Positions 33,890 through 42,420 of a stretch of DNA of 64,000 nucleotides are shown here, in pieces. The position numbers and the translations under genes were made by a program. A model generated the notes under the pieces. It was given only the letters and a program-made list of their open reading frames with translations, was not told the DNA's origin and did not search any database. Positions within the stretch are counted from its first letter, which is position 1; every line of letters starts with the position of its first letter. Source of the DNA: JBBROS01 sp965260935 (GTDB lineage Bacteria > Pseudomonadota > Alphaproteobacteria > Acetobacterales > Acetobacteraceae); contig CBDHCB010000003.1 of assembly GCA_965260935.1 (NCBI GenBank), positions 1 to 64,000 of the forward strand. The letters are read 5' to 3'.

Positions 33890-36466
33890 ATGGCAGTTGA
33901 AGCTGCTGGATGGGCCGAGGCGGAGCTTCGCCGTCGCTATGGTGAACCCACGACAGACACTGACAAGGTGGCCGGGTTTACGCTTCAAGATTCACGGCAG
34001 TTGGCTCTCCAGCGCGATGTAAGGGGAACGCAGCTTTGGCTGGAAGACGACCCGGCCCGCGATGTGGCGCCAACGCAGCAAATTCGCAGATATCAGGCGA
34101 GCGAGGGGCGGCACTCGAACCTTCCGCCACGGCTTCGCCATCAACTACCAGGTGGCGCCGCCCCCCGGCCCGTCTGCCTGGCAACGATCGCCGATGCGCC
34201 CACGTTGCAAGCAGTCCTTGACTGGTACGACAACGGAAAAGGGGCTGGCGTCGATCGCGTCAGATTGGAGCAGTATCGTCAGGTATTCCTGGCCCGATAC
34301 CCCGATTTTGTGGACTTCACTCAGAACGATGGCGGCTACTTCACCGAAGAGCGCGCCTACAAGAACAAGCTCCTGGAAAACGTTGCCACAGTCATGGCGG
34401 CGGGAACGGACGAACTGGCGCTTGGTGCGCGCCTGCTCGACCTACTGACCGGGCGTGGGGGAGTGCCCAGCGGACTACTCGGCTGGCGCACCGATGGCAG
34501 GCTAGTAGCACTTCGCGCGGCACAGCCGGGCTTGCTCGAACAAGCGGCAGGCCGTCTCGCGCGGTCCGAAGACGTCGGCAAAGCCGTCGCCGAGTTTGTT
34601 ACAACAACATGGCCCGTGCTTGTCGAGGGTCAGATTAGCAAGCCCTATAGCGAAAGCCGCAATCTACCCTCGATGCTGGCGGCGCTGGTACATCCGAGCA
34701 GCGCCTATGGAATCAACACCGACCCGGTACAGCGGACGGCCGAGGCCCTTCTGGGACGCAAGCTCCTCGGCTGGAATCCGATGACGGCGGACGAGTATGC
34801 CGCCGTCGTCGGTATGGCTGATGCTATCCGAGCCGTGATGGCCAACGACTGGGGCTGGAAGCCCCGTGACTTGTGGGACGTGCAAGGTTTCGTCTGGGCC
34901 ATGAACCGCACGGACCAGCCCCAGCCGAACACTCCTCCGGTCATAGCTAGCCCAACAAAGGAAACGCCGTTGGCCAAAAACCTTATTTTTTACGGTCCTC
35001 CTGGCACCGGTAAGACGTATGCCACGGCTGCCGAGGCAGTGGAGTTATGCGGAGAACCGGTCCCGGAGGAACGGGCGGAACTCATGGCTGTGTACCATCG
35101 TCTCGCTGATGCTGGCCGAATTGAATTCGTGACCTTCCATCAATCGACTGCTTACGAGGAGTTTGTAGAAGGACTGCGGCCTTTGCAGACCAGCGAGAGT
35201 GGGGCGGCCGGATTCGAGTTGCAACCTGTCCCCGGCATCTTCCGCCGGATCGCACGACGTGCGGAAACTAGTACTGGCACGGGACAGATCGAATTTGCGA
35301 TCGGCGAAAGACAGATCTTCAAGATGTCCATTGGCGAGGCCGCCAACCCTGAAGATGCTTATCTTTTCGAGGAAGCAATTGCGGGCGGCTACACCCTGCT
35401 CGGCTACGAGGATATCGACTGGACAAACGACCGCTTTGCAGATCGACAAGAGATCATTGAGGCATGCCGAAATGAAGGCAGGATTGACGGCGAACCTACG
35501 GCATCGAGTGGCAAAGTGCAGTTCCCCTTCATATTCCGGAATGGGGTGAAGCGGGGCGACATCCTGATCGTCTCAAAAGGGAATGGATTATTCCGCGCGA
35601 TTGGCGAGGTCATCGGAGACTACCAATTCACGCCGCGCGAAGGAGGCGACTACGCCCATCGTCGTGCAGTTCGCTGGCTTTGGGTTGACCGAGCTGGGGT
35701 GTTGGCGAGCGAAATTTATACGCGCGGCTTTTCGCAAAAGTCGATTTATCGACTGATTCGCGCCGAACTCAATATCCCTGCTCTTGAACGTTATATCGCC
35801 AGTCAGCAGAATACCGGCTCCGGCAACCCCGAACCGTTTGTCCTCATCATAGACGAGATAAATCGAGCAAACATTTCGAAGGTCTTTGGTGAACTTATAA
35901 CTCTACTCGAACCAGACAAACGTCTTGGACAATCAAACGCGATCAAGGTGCGTTTGCCCTACTCCGGAGATTCGTTTGGTGTGCCCGGCAACCTTCATAT
36001 TATCGGCACCATGAACACTGCAGATCGTTCGATCGCGCTACTCGACACTGCCTTGCGCCGCCGGTTTAGCTTCGTCGAGTTAATGCCCAACCCCTCCTTG
36101 TTGGGAACCGTTGACGGCATCAACCTGACAACGCTTCTTACCAAGATTAATGGTGCAATCGAGTACTTGTTTGATCGCGAGCACCAGATCGGGCATGCCT
36201 ATTTTACCGATTGCACCAGTCGTGCCGATATTGATACAATTATGCGGCAGAAAGCCATTCCTCTGCTTGCCGAGTACTTTCACGAAGACTGGAGCAGAAT
36301 CGCCGCGGTTCTTGGAGATTTGGATGAGGCCGAGGGCGATCATGAGGGAGGATTCCTGGATCGTCGCCAGCTTTCCGCGCCTGCTGCACTAGCCAACGCA
36401 AGCGAGACGCTGCCGCGTTATAGGTGGGCGATACGCGCAGTGTTTGACTACTCTAAGCTGCAGTGA
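33890..36466 (+). CDS. McrB-like AAA+ GTPase with an inserted PUA-like domain
   Basis: 858 residues. The first 360 form a variable N-terminal region that probably recognises DNA. The motor starts with NLIFYGPPGTGKTYATAAEA (Walker A near residue 370) and resumes with PFVLIIDEINRANISKVFGE (Walker B, about 655), ending in HIIGTMNTADRSIALLDTAL, the McrB signature, with an RRR finger. Between them, roughly 430-640, lies an extra domain with VQFPFIFRNGVKRGDILIVS and KGNGLFRAIGEVIGDYQF, a PUA/EVE-like pattern expected to bind modified bases. It overlaps McrC by 4 nt. McrB with McrC makes a modification-dependent nuclease. Confidence 0.88.
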   Translation: MAVEAAGWAEAELRRRYGEPTTDTDKVAGFTLQDSRQLALQRDVRGTQLWLEDDPARDVAPTQQIRRYQASEGRHSNLPPRLRHQLPGGAAPRPVCLATIADAPTLQAVLDWYDNGKGAGVDRVRLEQYRQVFLARYPDFVDFTQNDGGYFTEERAYKNKLLENVATVMAAGTDELALGARLLDLLTGRGGVPSGLLGWRTDGRLVALRAAQPGLLEQAAGRLARSEDVGKAVAEFVTTTWPVLVEGQISKPYSESRNLPSMLAALVHPSSAYGINTDPVQRTAEALLGRKLLGWNPMTADEYAAVVGMADAIRAVMANDWGWKPRDLWDVQGFVWAMNRTDQPQPNTPPVIASPTKETPLAKNLIFYGPPGTGKTYATAAEAVELCGEPVPEERAELMAVYHRLADAGRIEFVTFHQSTAYEEFVEGLRPLQTSESGAAGFELQPVPGIFRRIARRAETSTGTGQIEFAIGERQIFKMSIGEAANPEDAYLFEEAIAGGYTLLGYEDIDWTNDRFADRQEIIEACRNEGRIDGEPTASSGKVQFPFIFRNGVKRGDILIVSKGNGLFRAIGEVIGDYQFTPREGGDYAHRRAVRWLWVDRAGVLASEIYTRGFSQKSIYRLIRAELNIPALERYIASQQNTGSGNPEPFVLIIDEINRANISKVFGELITLLEPDKRLGQSNAIKVRLPYSGDSFGVPGNLHIIGTMNTADRSIALLDTALRRRFSFVELMPNPSLLGTVDGINLTTLLTKINGAIEYLFDREHQIGHAYFTDCTSRADIDTIMRQKAIPLLAEYFHEDWSRIAAVLGDLDEAEGDHEGGFLDRRQLSAPAALANASETLPRYRWAIRAVFDYSKLQ

Positions 36467-37764
36467 TCCGTCGCACGATCCTGGAGTGGAACAGCCTGCC
36501 CTATGGTTCGGGCGATGACGCGATTCCGCAGGCCGCTGCAGACCGCCTCGCGGCTGTTGCGGCGACATCGACGCTGGCGGGCCGAGGAGGTGGAGGGGTT
36601 TTAGAACACGGTCGAAGGGCGCTACGCGCCCGGGGCGTCGTGGGCGTTATCGTGGCCACGGACTGCGCCCTCGAAATACTGCCGAAAATTGATACTCCTG
36701 GACAAACTGGAGCGGCAGCGACTGGCCATATCCGAAAGCGCCTCATCCACATGCTCGCCGTGGCGCTCGATATGCGTATCGAGACCGGTGCGATCACCGA
36801 CCTCGAATTTCAACGGGAAACGTTTCTCGAGATTCTGATCAGGTTGTTTGCTACCAAGCTCACCGACGCTCTTCGTCATGGCATGCCACGTCGTTATGCT
36901 GGCCAGGTAGACGATCTGCCGATGCTGCGTGGCCGGCTGAATGTCGCACGTCAATTCACCACTTTGATTGCGACCCCGCAGAAGCTTGCTTGTCGCTACG
37001 ATACGTTGTGTGAGAATACGCCACTCAATCAGATCATTAAGGCCGCTGTCACTCGGCTCGTCCGCCTAGCTCGGTCAATTGACACTCAGCAGCGGTTACG
37101 GGAAATGGTAACAGCCTATTCGGAGGTAAGCGATGTGCCGGTCCCAGCACTTCGCTGGGATCAAGTGATTATTGACCGCACAAACGCCCGCTGGAAAGAG
37201 ATTGTCGACCTAGCTCGGCTATTGCTGGGCGATCGATTTCAGACGACGTCAGCGGGGATGGCAGCTGGCTTCTCACTGATGTTCGAGATGAACGTGCTCT
37301 TCGAGGAGTATGTCGCCCGCATGCTCGCCCGTGCGCTTGCGGGGACGGGACGCCACGTTGTAGCTCAAGGTGGCCGATTGTTCTGTCTACGGACGGAGGA
37401 TGGTAAAGGTCTCTTTCAGACCAAGCCAGATATCCTTGTGAAACGCGGCGTCGTCGTCGAACAAGTCATTGATACGAAGTGGAAACGCATCGCGGCACGT
37501 TTAGACGACCCAAAGCAGGGTGTTGCGCAATCCGACATCTATCAAATGATGGCTTACGGCCAGCTCTATCAATGTCCACGGCTGACGTTGCTTTATCCGC
37601 ATCACCATGAGCTCGGGAGCGCATCCGTGAAGGTAAGCCATCGGGTCGCAGTCTTGGGCGGCACGGATTGCCTGGAGCTTACGACCGTGGACATATCGTC
37701 TAGTGACAATCTGGCTCAGCGACTTCGTGCCTTATGCCCAGAGGCAGGGTCTCCAACGTTTTAG
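36463..37764 (+). CDS. McrC-like nuclease subunit
   Basis: 433 residues, GTG start at 36463 overlapping the McrB stop (GTGA). The N-terminal half is the McrB-binding fold (ALEILPKIDT, FLEILIRLFATKLTDALRHG, MLRGRLNVARQFTT). The C-terminal half is a PD-(D/E)XK nuclease: GLFQTKPDILVKRGVVVEQV then IDTKWKRI (about 317-342; Asp, Asp and Lys) and SDIYQMMAYGQLYQCPRLTL. McrC supplies the cutting activity of McrBC. It is the last gene of the operon; about 170 bp separate it from the toxin-antitoxin pair, and I see no clear terminator. Confidence 0.9.
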   Translation: MIRRTILEWNSLPYGSGDDAIPQAAADRLAAVAATSTLAGRGGGGVLEHGRRALRARGVVGVIVATDCALEILPKIDTPGQTGAAATGHIRKRLIHMLAVALDMRIETGAITDLEFQRETFLEILIRLFATKLTDALRHGMPRRYAGQVDDLPMLRGRLNVARQFTTLIATPQKLACRYDTLCENTPLNQIIKAAVTRLVRLARSIDTQQRLREMVTAYSEVSDVPVPALRWDQVIIDRTNARWKEIVDLARLLLGDRFQTTSAGMAAGFSLMFEMNVLFEEYVARMLARALAGTGRHVVAQGGRLFCLRTEDGKGLFQTKPDILVKRGVVVEQVIDTKWKRIAARLDDPKQGVAQSDIYQMMAYGQLYQCPRLTLLYPHHHELGSASVKVSHRVAVLGGTDCLELTTVDISSSDNLAQRLRALCPEAGSPTF

Positions 37765-37932
37765 CCGTCCCAAATAGGTATACCCCAGCGACACAGTGCC
37801 ATGAGACACTTTCCGCGTCTCACATGGGTTGCTTTCAGGATTCCGAGACGATAGCGTGAGCAGGTCTAGAGTCTAGCGAGACGGCGCTGCCCTTCGCCGC
37901 CCGTTTGCGCTATGCTCCAACCTGGAGACATC

Positions 37933-38151
37933 ATGGCAACGATAATCAACCCTCTTGGCCCCGACCCCATGCCCGCCATCGAGACGGAGGCCGAGCGCAC
38001 CGCCCGCCTCGCGCGCGAGCGTGCGCTGCTCGACGAGGGCTTTGAGGACATCCGCGCCGGGCGTGCTCTGACCGGGGGCGATCTGGACGCTTGGCTCGAC
38101 CGCTTCGCGCAGGGCTTGCCGCCAGCATCACCGAGGCGGAGCGCCGGCTAG
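37933..38151 (+). CDS. type II antitoxin, partner of a ParE/RelE toxin
   Basis: 72 residues starting ATIINPLGPDPMPAIETEAE after the Met, rich in acidic and Arg residues, with a helical C-terminal part (AERTARLARERALLDEGFED). Its size and its position directly before the toxin gene identify it as the antitoxin. GGAG lies 6 nt upstream of the ATG. No DNA-binding motif is obvious. Such pairs stabilise mobile DNA and often sit beside resolvase genes, as here. Confidence 0.68.
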   Translation: MATIINPLGPDPMPAIETEAERTARLARERALLDEGFEDIRAGRALTGGDLDAWLDRFAQGLPPASPRRSAG

Positions 38152-38166
38152 GCAACCACGCCGCCC

Positions 38167-38478
38167 TTGACCGCCAGGGTCCTCGTTTCGGATGCGGCGC
38201 TCACCGACCTCGACGCCGCGCGCCGCTGGCTCACCCAGCCCGGCACCGGCCCGCGGGCGGCCGAGCGGCTGCGGCGCGTCGCGGCGGCGTTGCGCGACCT
38301 TGGCCGCCATCCCTTGCGCTGGCCCGAAGGCGAGCATCCCGGCGTGCGCGAGCGGCAAGTCGAGGGCTATCGCATTCTCTACCGTGTGGCCGCCGCGCCC
38401 GACAACAGCGGCGTGATCGCGGGCGACGTGCTCGTGGCGCGCGTGTTCGGTCCCGGCCAGGACCGCCGCAGGCTCTGA
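38167..38478 (+). CDS. ParE/RelE superfamily toxin
   Basis: 103 residues with the ParE/RelE pattern: an N-terminal strand and helix (VLVSDAALTDLDAARRWLTQ, AAERLRRVAAALRDLGRHPL), then PEGEHPGVRERQVEGYRILY and RVAAAPDNSGVIAGDVLVAR. The EGYRILYRV segment is typical of ParE-like gyrase or ribosome-targeting toxins. The start is probably TTG at 38167, since a stop (the antitoxin's) lies just upstream in frame. It follows the antitoxin by 15 nt. Confidence 0.85.
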   Translation: MTARVLVSDAALTDLDAARRWLTQPGTGPRAAERLRRVAAALRDLGRHPLRWPEGEHPGVRERQVEGYRILYRVAAAPDNSGVIAGDVLVARVFGPGQDRRRL

Positions 38479-38487
38479 GCGTCAGCC

Positions 38488-39045
38488 ATGCCCTTATACG
38501 GCTACGCCCGCGTCAGCTCCTTTGACCAGGACCTCGGCATCCAGCGCGCCGCCCTCAAGGCGGCCGGCTGCCGAGTGATCCGCGCCGAGAAGGCGTCGGG
38601 CACGCGCCGCGACGGCCGGACCGAGCTGCAGGTGCTGCTCGACTTCGTCCAGCCCGGCGACACGCTGGTCGTCACCCGCATCGACCGGCTCGCCCGCTCC
38701 ATGAAAGACTTGCAGGACATCGTGCACGAGCTGAAGGGCAAGGGTGTCATCTTGCGGGCGACGGAGCAGCCGGTGGACACGGGCACGGCGGCCGGCAAGG
38801 CGTTCCTCGACATGCTGGGCGTGTTCGCCGAGTTCGAGACCAACTTGCGCCGCGAACGGCAATTGGAGGGGATCAAGGCCGCGAAGGTGCGAGGCGTCTA
38901 CAAGGGCCGCAAGCCGAGCATCGACGCGGCCGAGCTGCGCCGGCTGCGCGACGAAGAGAAGCTCGGGCCTGCCGCCATCGCGCGCCGGCTCGGCATCGGC
39001 CGGGCCAGCGTCTATCGCGTGCTCGGGAAACCGGCGCCGACGTAG
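38488..39045 (+). CDS. small serine resolvase/invertase
   Basis: 185 residues. Catalytic domain: YGYARVSSFDQDLGIQRAAL (catalytic Ser in RVSS), DTLVVTRIDRLARSMKDLQD, LDMLGVFAEFETNLRRERQL with a long E helix; C-terminal HTH AAIARRLGIGRASVYRVLG after YKGRKPSI. This is a TnpR-like resolvase. It lies 9 nt after the toxin, a toxin-antitoxin/resolvase order common in Tn3-family transposons. No transposase or Tn3 ends accompany it here. A decayed homologue lies at 49285-49437, on the other side of the DUF499 operon. Confidence 0.9.
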   Translation: MPLYGYARVSSFDQDLGIQRAALKAAGCRVIRAEKASGTRRDGRTELQVLLDFVQPGDTLVVTRIDRLARSMKDLQDIVHELKGKGVILRATEQPVDTGTAAGKAFLDMLGVFAEFETNLRRERQLEGIKAAKVRGVYKGRKPSIDAAELRRLRDEEKLGPAAIARRLGIGRASVYRVLGKPAPT

Positions 39046-39213
39046 CGGCCGAAACTCGTTGGCACGGCACCGGACCTGTGAGCGCGATGGCCGACCTGCA
39101 TCGCGGCAAGGTCGTTGATCTTTGATGGCGTCGGGAGCGGCGCATCCTGGAATACTGAAACGGGACTCTGGATGCTGCACCGGCATACCTTGGCGGCTTG
39201 CAAGTCGCTATTT

Positions 39214-42200
39214 TCATGCCGCATGGGAGGTCGCTGCGGGAGATTGCTGGTCCAACACCTCGGCCAGCGTCTCGCCCAGCGGTGAGTCAACGGCGTCCTC
39301 CGGCACCAGGAACGTCGGGTTGCCGGGACTCCAAAGCTCCACGGAGTCGGCGTGCTGCTCGTAGTACGCCGGGTCCGTCGAAACCCGCACGGCCTCCGAC
39401 ATGCCGGGGGCAGTGAACCTGTATTCCCGGTGGCCCATCGGCGCGACCGCGATCCCGGGGGGAAGCAGCGGCGGCGACGCGATCACTCGCTCTAACTCGG
39501 CCAAGCTCAGCGCCGGCACCGCGCGCGGCGGTTCGGCCAAGTCGGCTTCCGTTACGGCATCAAGGTCGAAGCCGCCCTCCTGCGCCCGGCTTGCCTCCGC
39601 CTCGATCTCCCGCACCGCTTGGCGCCGGGCCGCCTCTCCTTGGGCCTGCCCGGCCAGCACGCGGCCGGCGATGAGACCCGGCATCCGGGCCAGAATGGGT
39701 TGCAGGCTGCCCACCACCCGCTCGAACAGCCCGATCCGGTGCCGAAGCGCCACGTAGACGTCGGTCTCTACCGTGTCGGCGTAGTGCAGGTTGGCGATGC
39801 GGATGTCGGGGTAAGCCTGGCCCAGCCGGTCGATGCGCCCGATCCGCTGCTCGACGCGCATCGGGTTCCACGGCATGTCGTAGTTGACGAGGGCGCCGCA
39901 GAACTGGAAGTTCAGGCCCTCCGCCGCGGCATCGGTACATAGCAATACGTCCGCCGCCCCCTCGCGGAACCGGCGCTTCACGTCGTCGCGGGAGATGACC
40001 CGCCACGTGCCGTCGGTGCTGGCCACCTCGCCGCCGCGCCCGGAGAAGCACATGATCCGCATGGCGCCGCCACGGCCCAGCTCGGCGCGCAGGAAGTCCA
40101 TCGTGTCCGTGAACTGCGTGAACACCATGACCTGCCCGTAGCCGGCCGCGCGCAGGGTTCCCAGCTCTTCTTTCAGCGTCCCGCACTTGGTGTCCGCCGC
40201 CGAAAGATCGCGGATCATCCGGATCAGCCGCTCGATCTCCGACTGCTCCTCCAGCGCCAGTGTGTCCTGCGCCTGCCGGGCGGCCTCCTCCTCGTCCGGC
40301 TCGTCGCCGTCCTCGGTTTCCGCTTCGTCCGTCAACTGCCGCAGCAGGTCGGCCGCGCCGGGCCTGCGGGTGGCGGCCAGGCGCTTTTCCAGCGTCTGCC
40401 GCAGGGCCTGGAAGCTGCTGGCCAGCCGGCGGCGGTAGATCGTCATGACGAAGCCGATCGCGCTCCGCTTCTCCGGGGAAAGGCCGCCGGCCACCGCTTT
40501 GTTGTAGGTGGTCGCGATGTAGTCCTCGACCGCCTCGTAGATCGCGCGCTCCTCGGGCGAAAGGTGGATGAAGCGGTCCTCCACCCGCCGGTCGGCGATG
40601 CGGGCCTTCAGCTTGCCGGCCTTGTGATAGGCGCGCAGCAGCTCGCGCGTGTGGCGCGACACGAGCCGGCTGATCGGCGTGTTGCCCCGCATCAGCCGCA
40701 GCGCGGCCTTGCGGTCGTTGGCGGACAGCATGCGGCGCGGGCTGCTGGCCACGTCGCGCAGGGCCTTCAGCACGGTCCTGGCCCGCAGCGGGCTTTGCAG
40801 GCCGAGGCGGTGCAGCGCCTCGGCCGGCACCGGCCCGTAGGCCGCCTCGACGGCGCGGAACATGCCCGCCATGCGGTCGAACGCCTCGTGGCTCGGGTTG
40901 TCGTGCCGCACGTCCTCGAAGAAGCGGAGAAAGGCGGCCTCGCTCCACTCGGCGGGCAGGCCGAGCAGGCTCAAAAGGTCGTACACCTCCACCGGGTGCA
41001 CCTGCATCGGCGTCGCCGTCAGCAGCACCAAGCCTTGCGTCCGCTCCTTCAGCCCCCGCATCAGCCGCAGCAGCGCGTTCGGCCCGCCCTCCTGCGTGCT
41101 GCCCGCGCCGCGCCGCCGGGCGTGGTGCGCCTCGTCCAGCACGATGAGATCCCACGGTGCGGCGGCGTCCAGCAGCTCCCGCGCCCGGTCCGCCCGGCGC
41201 AGCAGGTGCGAGGAGGCGATCACCACATCCTGCTCGTGCCACTCGCTGCGCGCCGCGGAGCGCTCGTGCCGGCCGCGCAGCGCCGGGCTGGGATACCAAG
41301 CGAGCTTCTGCCCGTCGTAGATGGGCCAGTTCAGGTTGAACTTCTCCCGCAACTCAACCTGCCATTGCCGGCAGACCGACTTTGGGGCGAGCACCAGGAT
41401 GCGGCGGGCGCGGCCGGCCAGCCACGCCTGGCGCAGCAGCAGCCCGGCCTGGATGGTCTTGCCCAGGCCCACCTCGTCGGCGATCAGCAGCTTCGGCGGC
41501 CACCGGTCATACAGCCGGTGAAAGGCGCGGATCTGGTGCGGCCAGGGCGTGACCGCGCCCGTCGCCTCCGCCACCCGCGCGCCGCCGCCGGGCAGGGACG
41601 GCGCGTGACGGATGAAGCTCCACACCGCCCGCCGCAGGTCCACCGCGGGCGGCGGCACGGGTGCGGACGGCGGCAGAACCGGTTTCAACTCCGGCGGCGG
41701 CGCCTGCTTCAATCGGGCCGGCAGGTCGTCCCGCGGCAGGAAGCGCAGCAGGTCGGCCCGGGCCGCCTCCGGCACGTCCAGGGTGATGACGTGCCGGGCC
41801 TTGTCCGCCCACAGCCGGCCAAAGTTCTCGGCCTCCTCCGCCACCCGGGCGGCATCGTGCCAGGAGGTGAACACGTTCAGGCTTTCCCAATTGCGGGTCC
41901 AGCCCGCCGCGGTCTCGTTCAGGCTGCCGTTGAAGGCGACGGCGTGGCCCGCGCCGTCCTCGGCGATGCCGGCCTTCTCGTGGAACAGGCCGTCGCCGGC
42001 GACCGGCCGCCGGCGCGCGTCGCAGGGTACGGCGACCTTCACCTCCAGCCGCCCCTGCGCCACCAGCCAGGCCAGCAGCTCCAGCGCCTCGGCCATGCCG
42101 GCGTCGGCGGGCAGCAGCGGCGTCGCGAGGAGGCGCGCCCCCACCTGGTCGCGCAGCCGGGCGCCGGCCTCGATGGCCGAAACCTCCGCCGGGCCGAGCG

Positions 42201-42420
42201 TGCAGCCGACCACCATGCGCATCCGGCCGTCGTTGCGCACCAGCCCCTCGACGCCGCGCGCCGCCAGCGCCAGGGCGGCGGCGCCGAAGTAGCCGGTCAG
42301 CCGGTCGTAGCGGACCGCGGCGTCCAGCAGCGGCACGTACAGCTCCCGGACCAGGTCGCCCCCGTCCGGGGTGTATTTCAGCCGCCACGCGCGCCCGCGC
42401 AGCGAGGCGTCAGGCGGCAT
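39214..42420 (-). CDS. PLD-domain SNF2-type helicase of a helicase-methylase-ATPase defence system
   Basis: 1068 residues. Residues 1-220 resemble a phospholipase D-like domain with HEK (147-149) and FNGSLNETAAG. It could be a nuclease, but only one HxK motif is clear. The SNF2 motor follows: LLIADEVGLGKTIQAG (Lys at 321), LIVLDEAHHARRR (429-432), LLTATPMQVHPVEVYDL, and helicase C with QVMVFTQFTDTMDF and AAAEGLNFQFCGALVNYDMP, then RVEQRIGRIDRLGQ. It overlaps the DUF1156 methyltransferase gene by 11 nt and closes the operon. This helicase with DUF1156 and DUF499 proteins is a known defence-associated set. Confidence 0.88.
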   Translation of the reverse strand: MPPDASLRGRAWRLKYTPDGGDLVRELYVPLLDAAVRYDRLTGYFGAAALALAARGVEGLVRNDGRMRMVVGCTLGPAEVSAIEAGARLRDQVGARLLATPLLPADAGMAEALELLAWLVAQGRLEVKVAVPCDARRRPVAGDGLFHEKAGIAEDGAGHAVAFNGSLNETAAGWTRNWESLNVFTSWHDAARVAEEAENFGRLWADKARHVITLDVPEAARADLLRFLPRDDLPARLKQAPPPELKPVLPPSAPVPPPAVDLRRAVWSFIRHAPSLPGGGARVAEATGAVTPWPHQIRAFHRLYDRWPPKLLIADEVGLGKTIQAGLLLRQAWLAGRARRILVLAPKSVCRQWQVELREKFNLNWPIYDGQKLAWYPSPALRGRHERSAARSEWHEQDVVIASSHLLRRADRARELLDAAAPWDLIVLDEAHHARRRGAGSTQEGGPNALLRLMRGLKERTQGLVLLTATPMQVHPVEVYDLLSLLGLPAEWSEAAFLRFFEDVRHDNPSHEAFDRMAGMFRAVEAAYGPVPAEALHRLGLQSPLRARTVLKALRDVASSPRRMLSANDRKAALRLMRGNTPISRLVSRHTRELLRAYHKAGKLKARIADRRVEDRFIHLSPEERAIYEAVEDYIATTYNKAVAGGLSPEKRSAIGFVMTIYRRRLASSFQALRQTLEKRLAATRRPGAADLLRQLTDEAETEDGDEPDEEEAARQAQDTLALEEQSEIERLIRMIRDLSAADTKCGTLKEELGTLRAAGYGQVMVFTQFTDTMDFLRAELGRGGAMRIMCFSGRGGEVASTDGTWRVISRDDVKRRFREGAADVLLCTDAAAEGLNFQFCGALVNYDMPWNPMRVEQRIGRIDRLGQAYPDIRIANLHYADTVETDVYVALRHRIGLFERVVGSLQPILARMPGLIAGRVLAGQAQGEAARRQAVREIEAEASRAQEGGFDLDAVTEADLAEPPRAVPALSLAELERVIASPPLLPPGIAVAPMGHREYRFTAPGMSEAVRVSTDPAYYEQHADSVELWSPGNPTFLVPEDAVDSPLGETLAEVLDQQSPAATSHAA

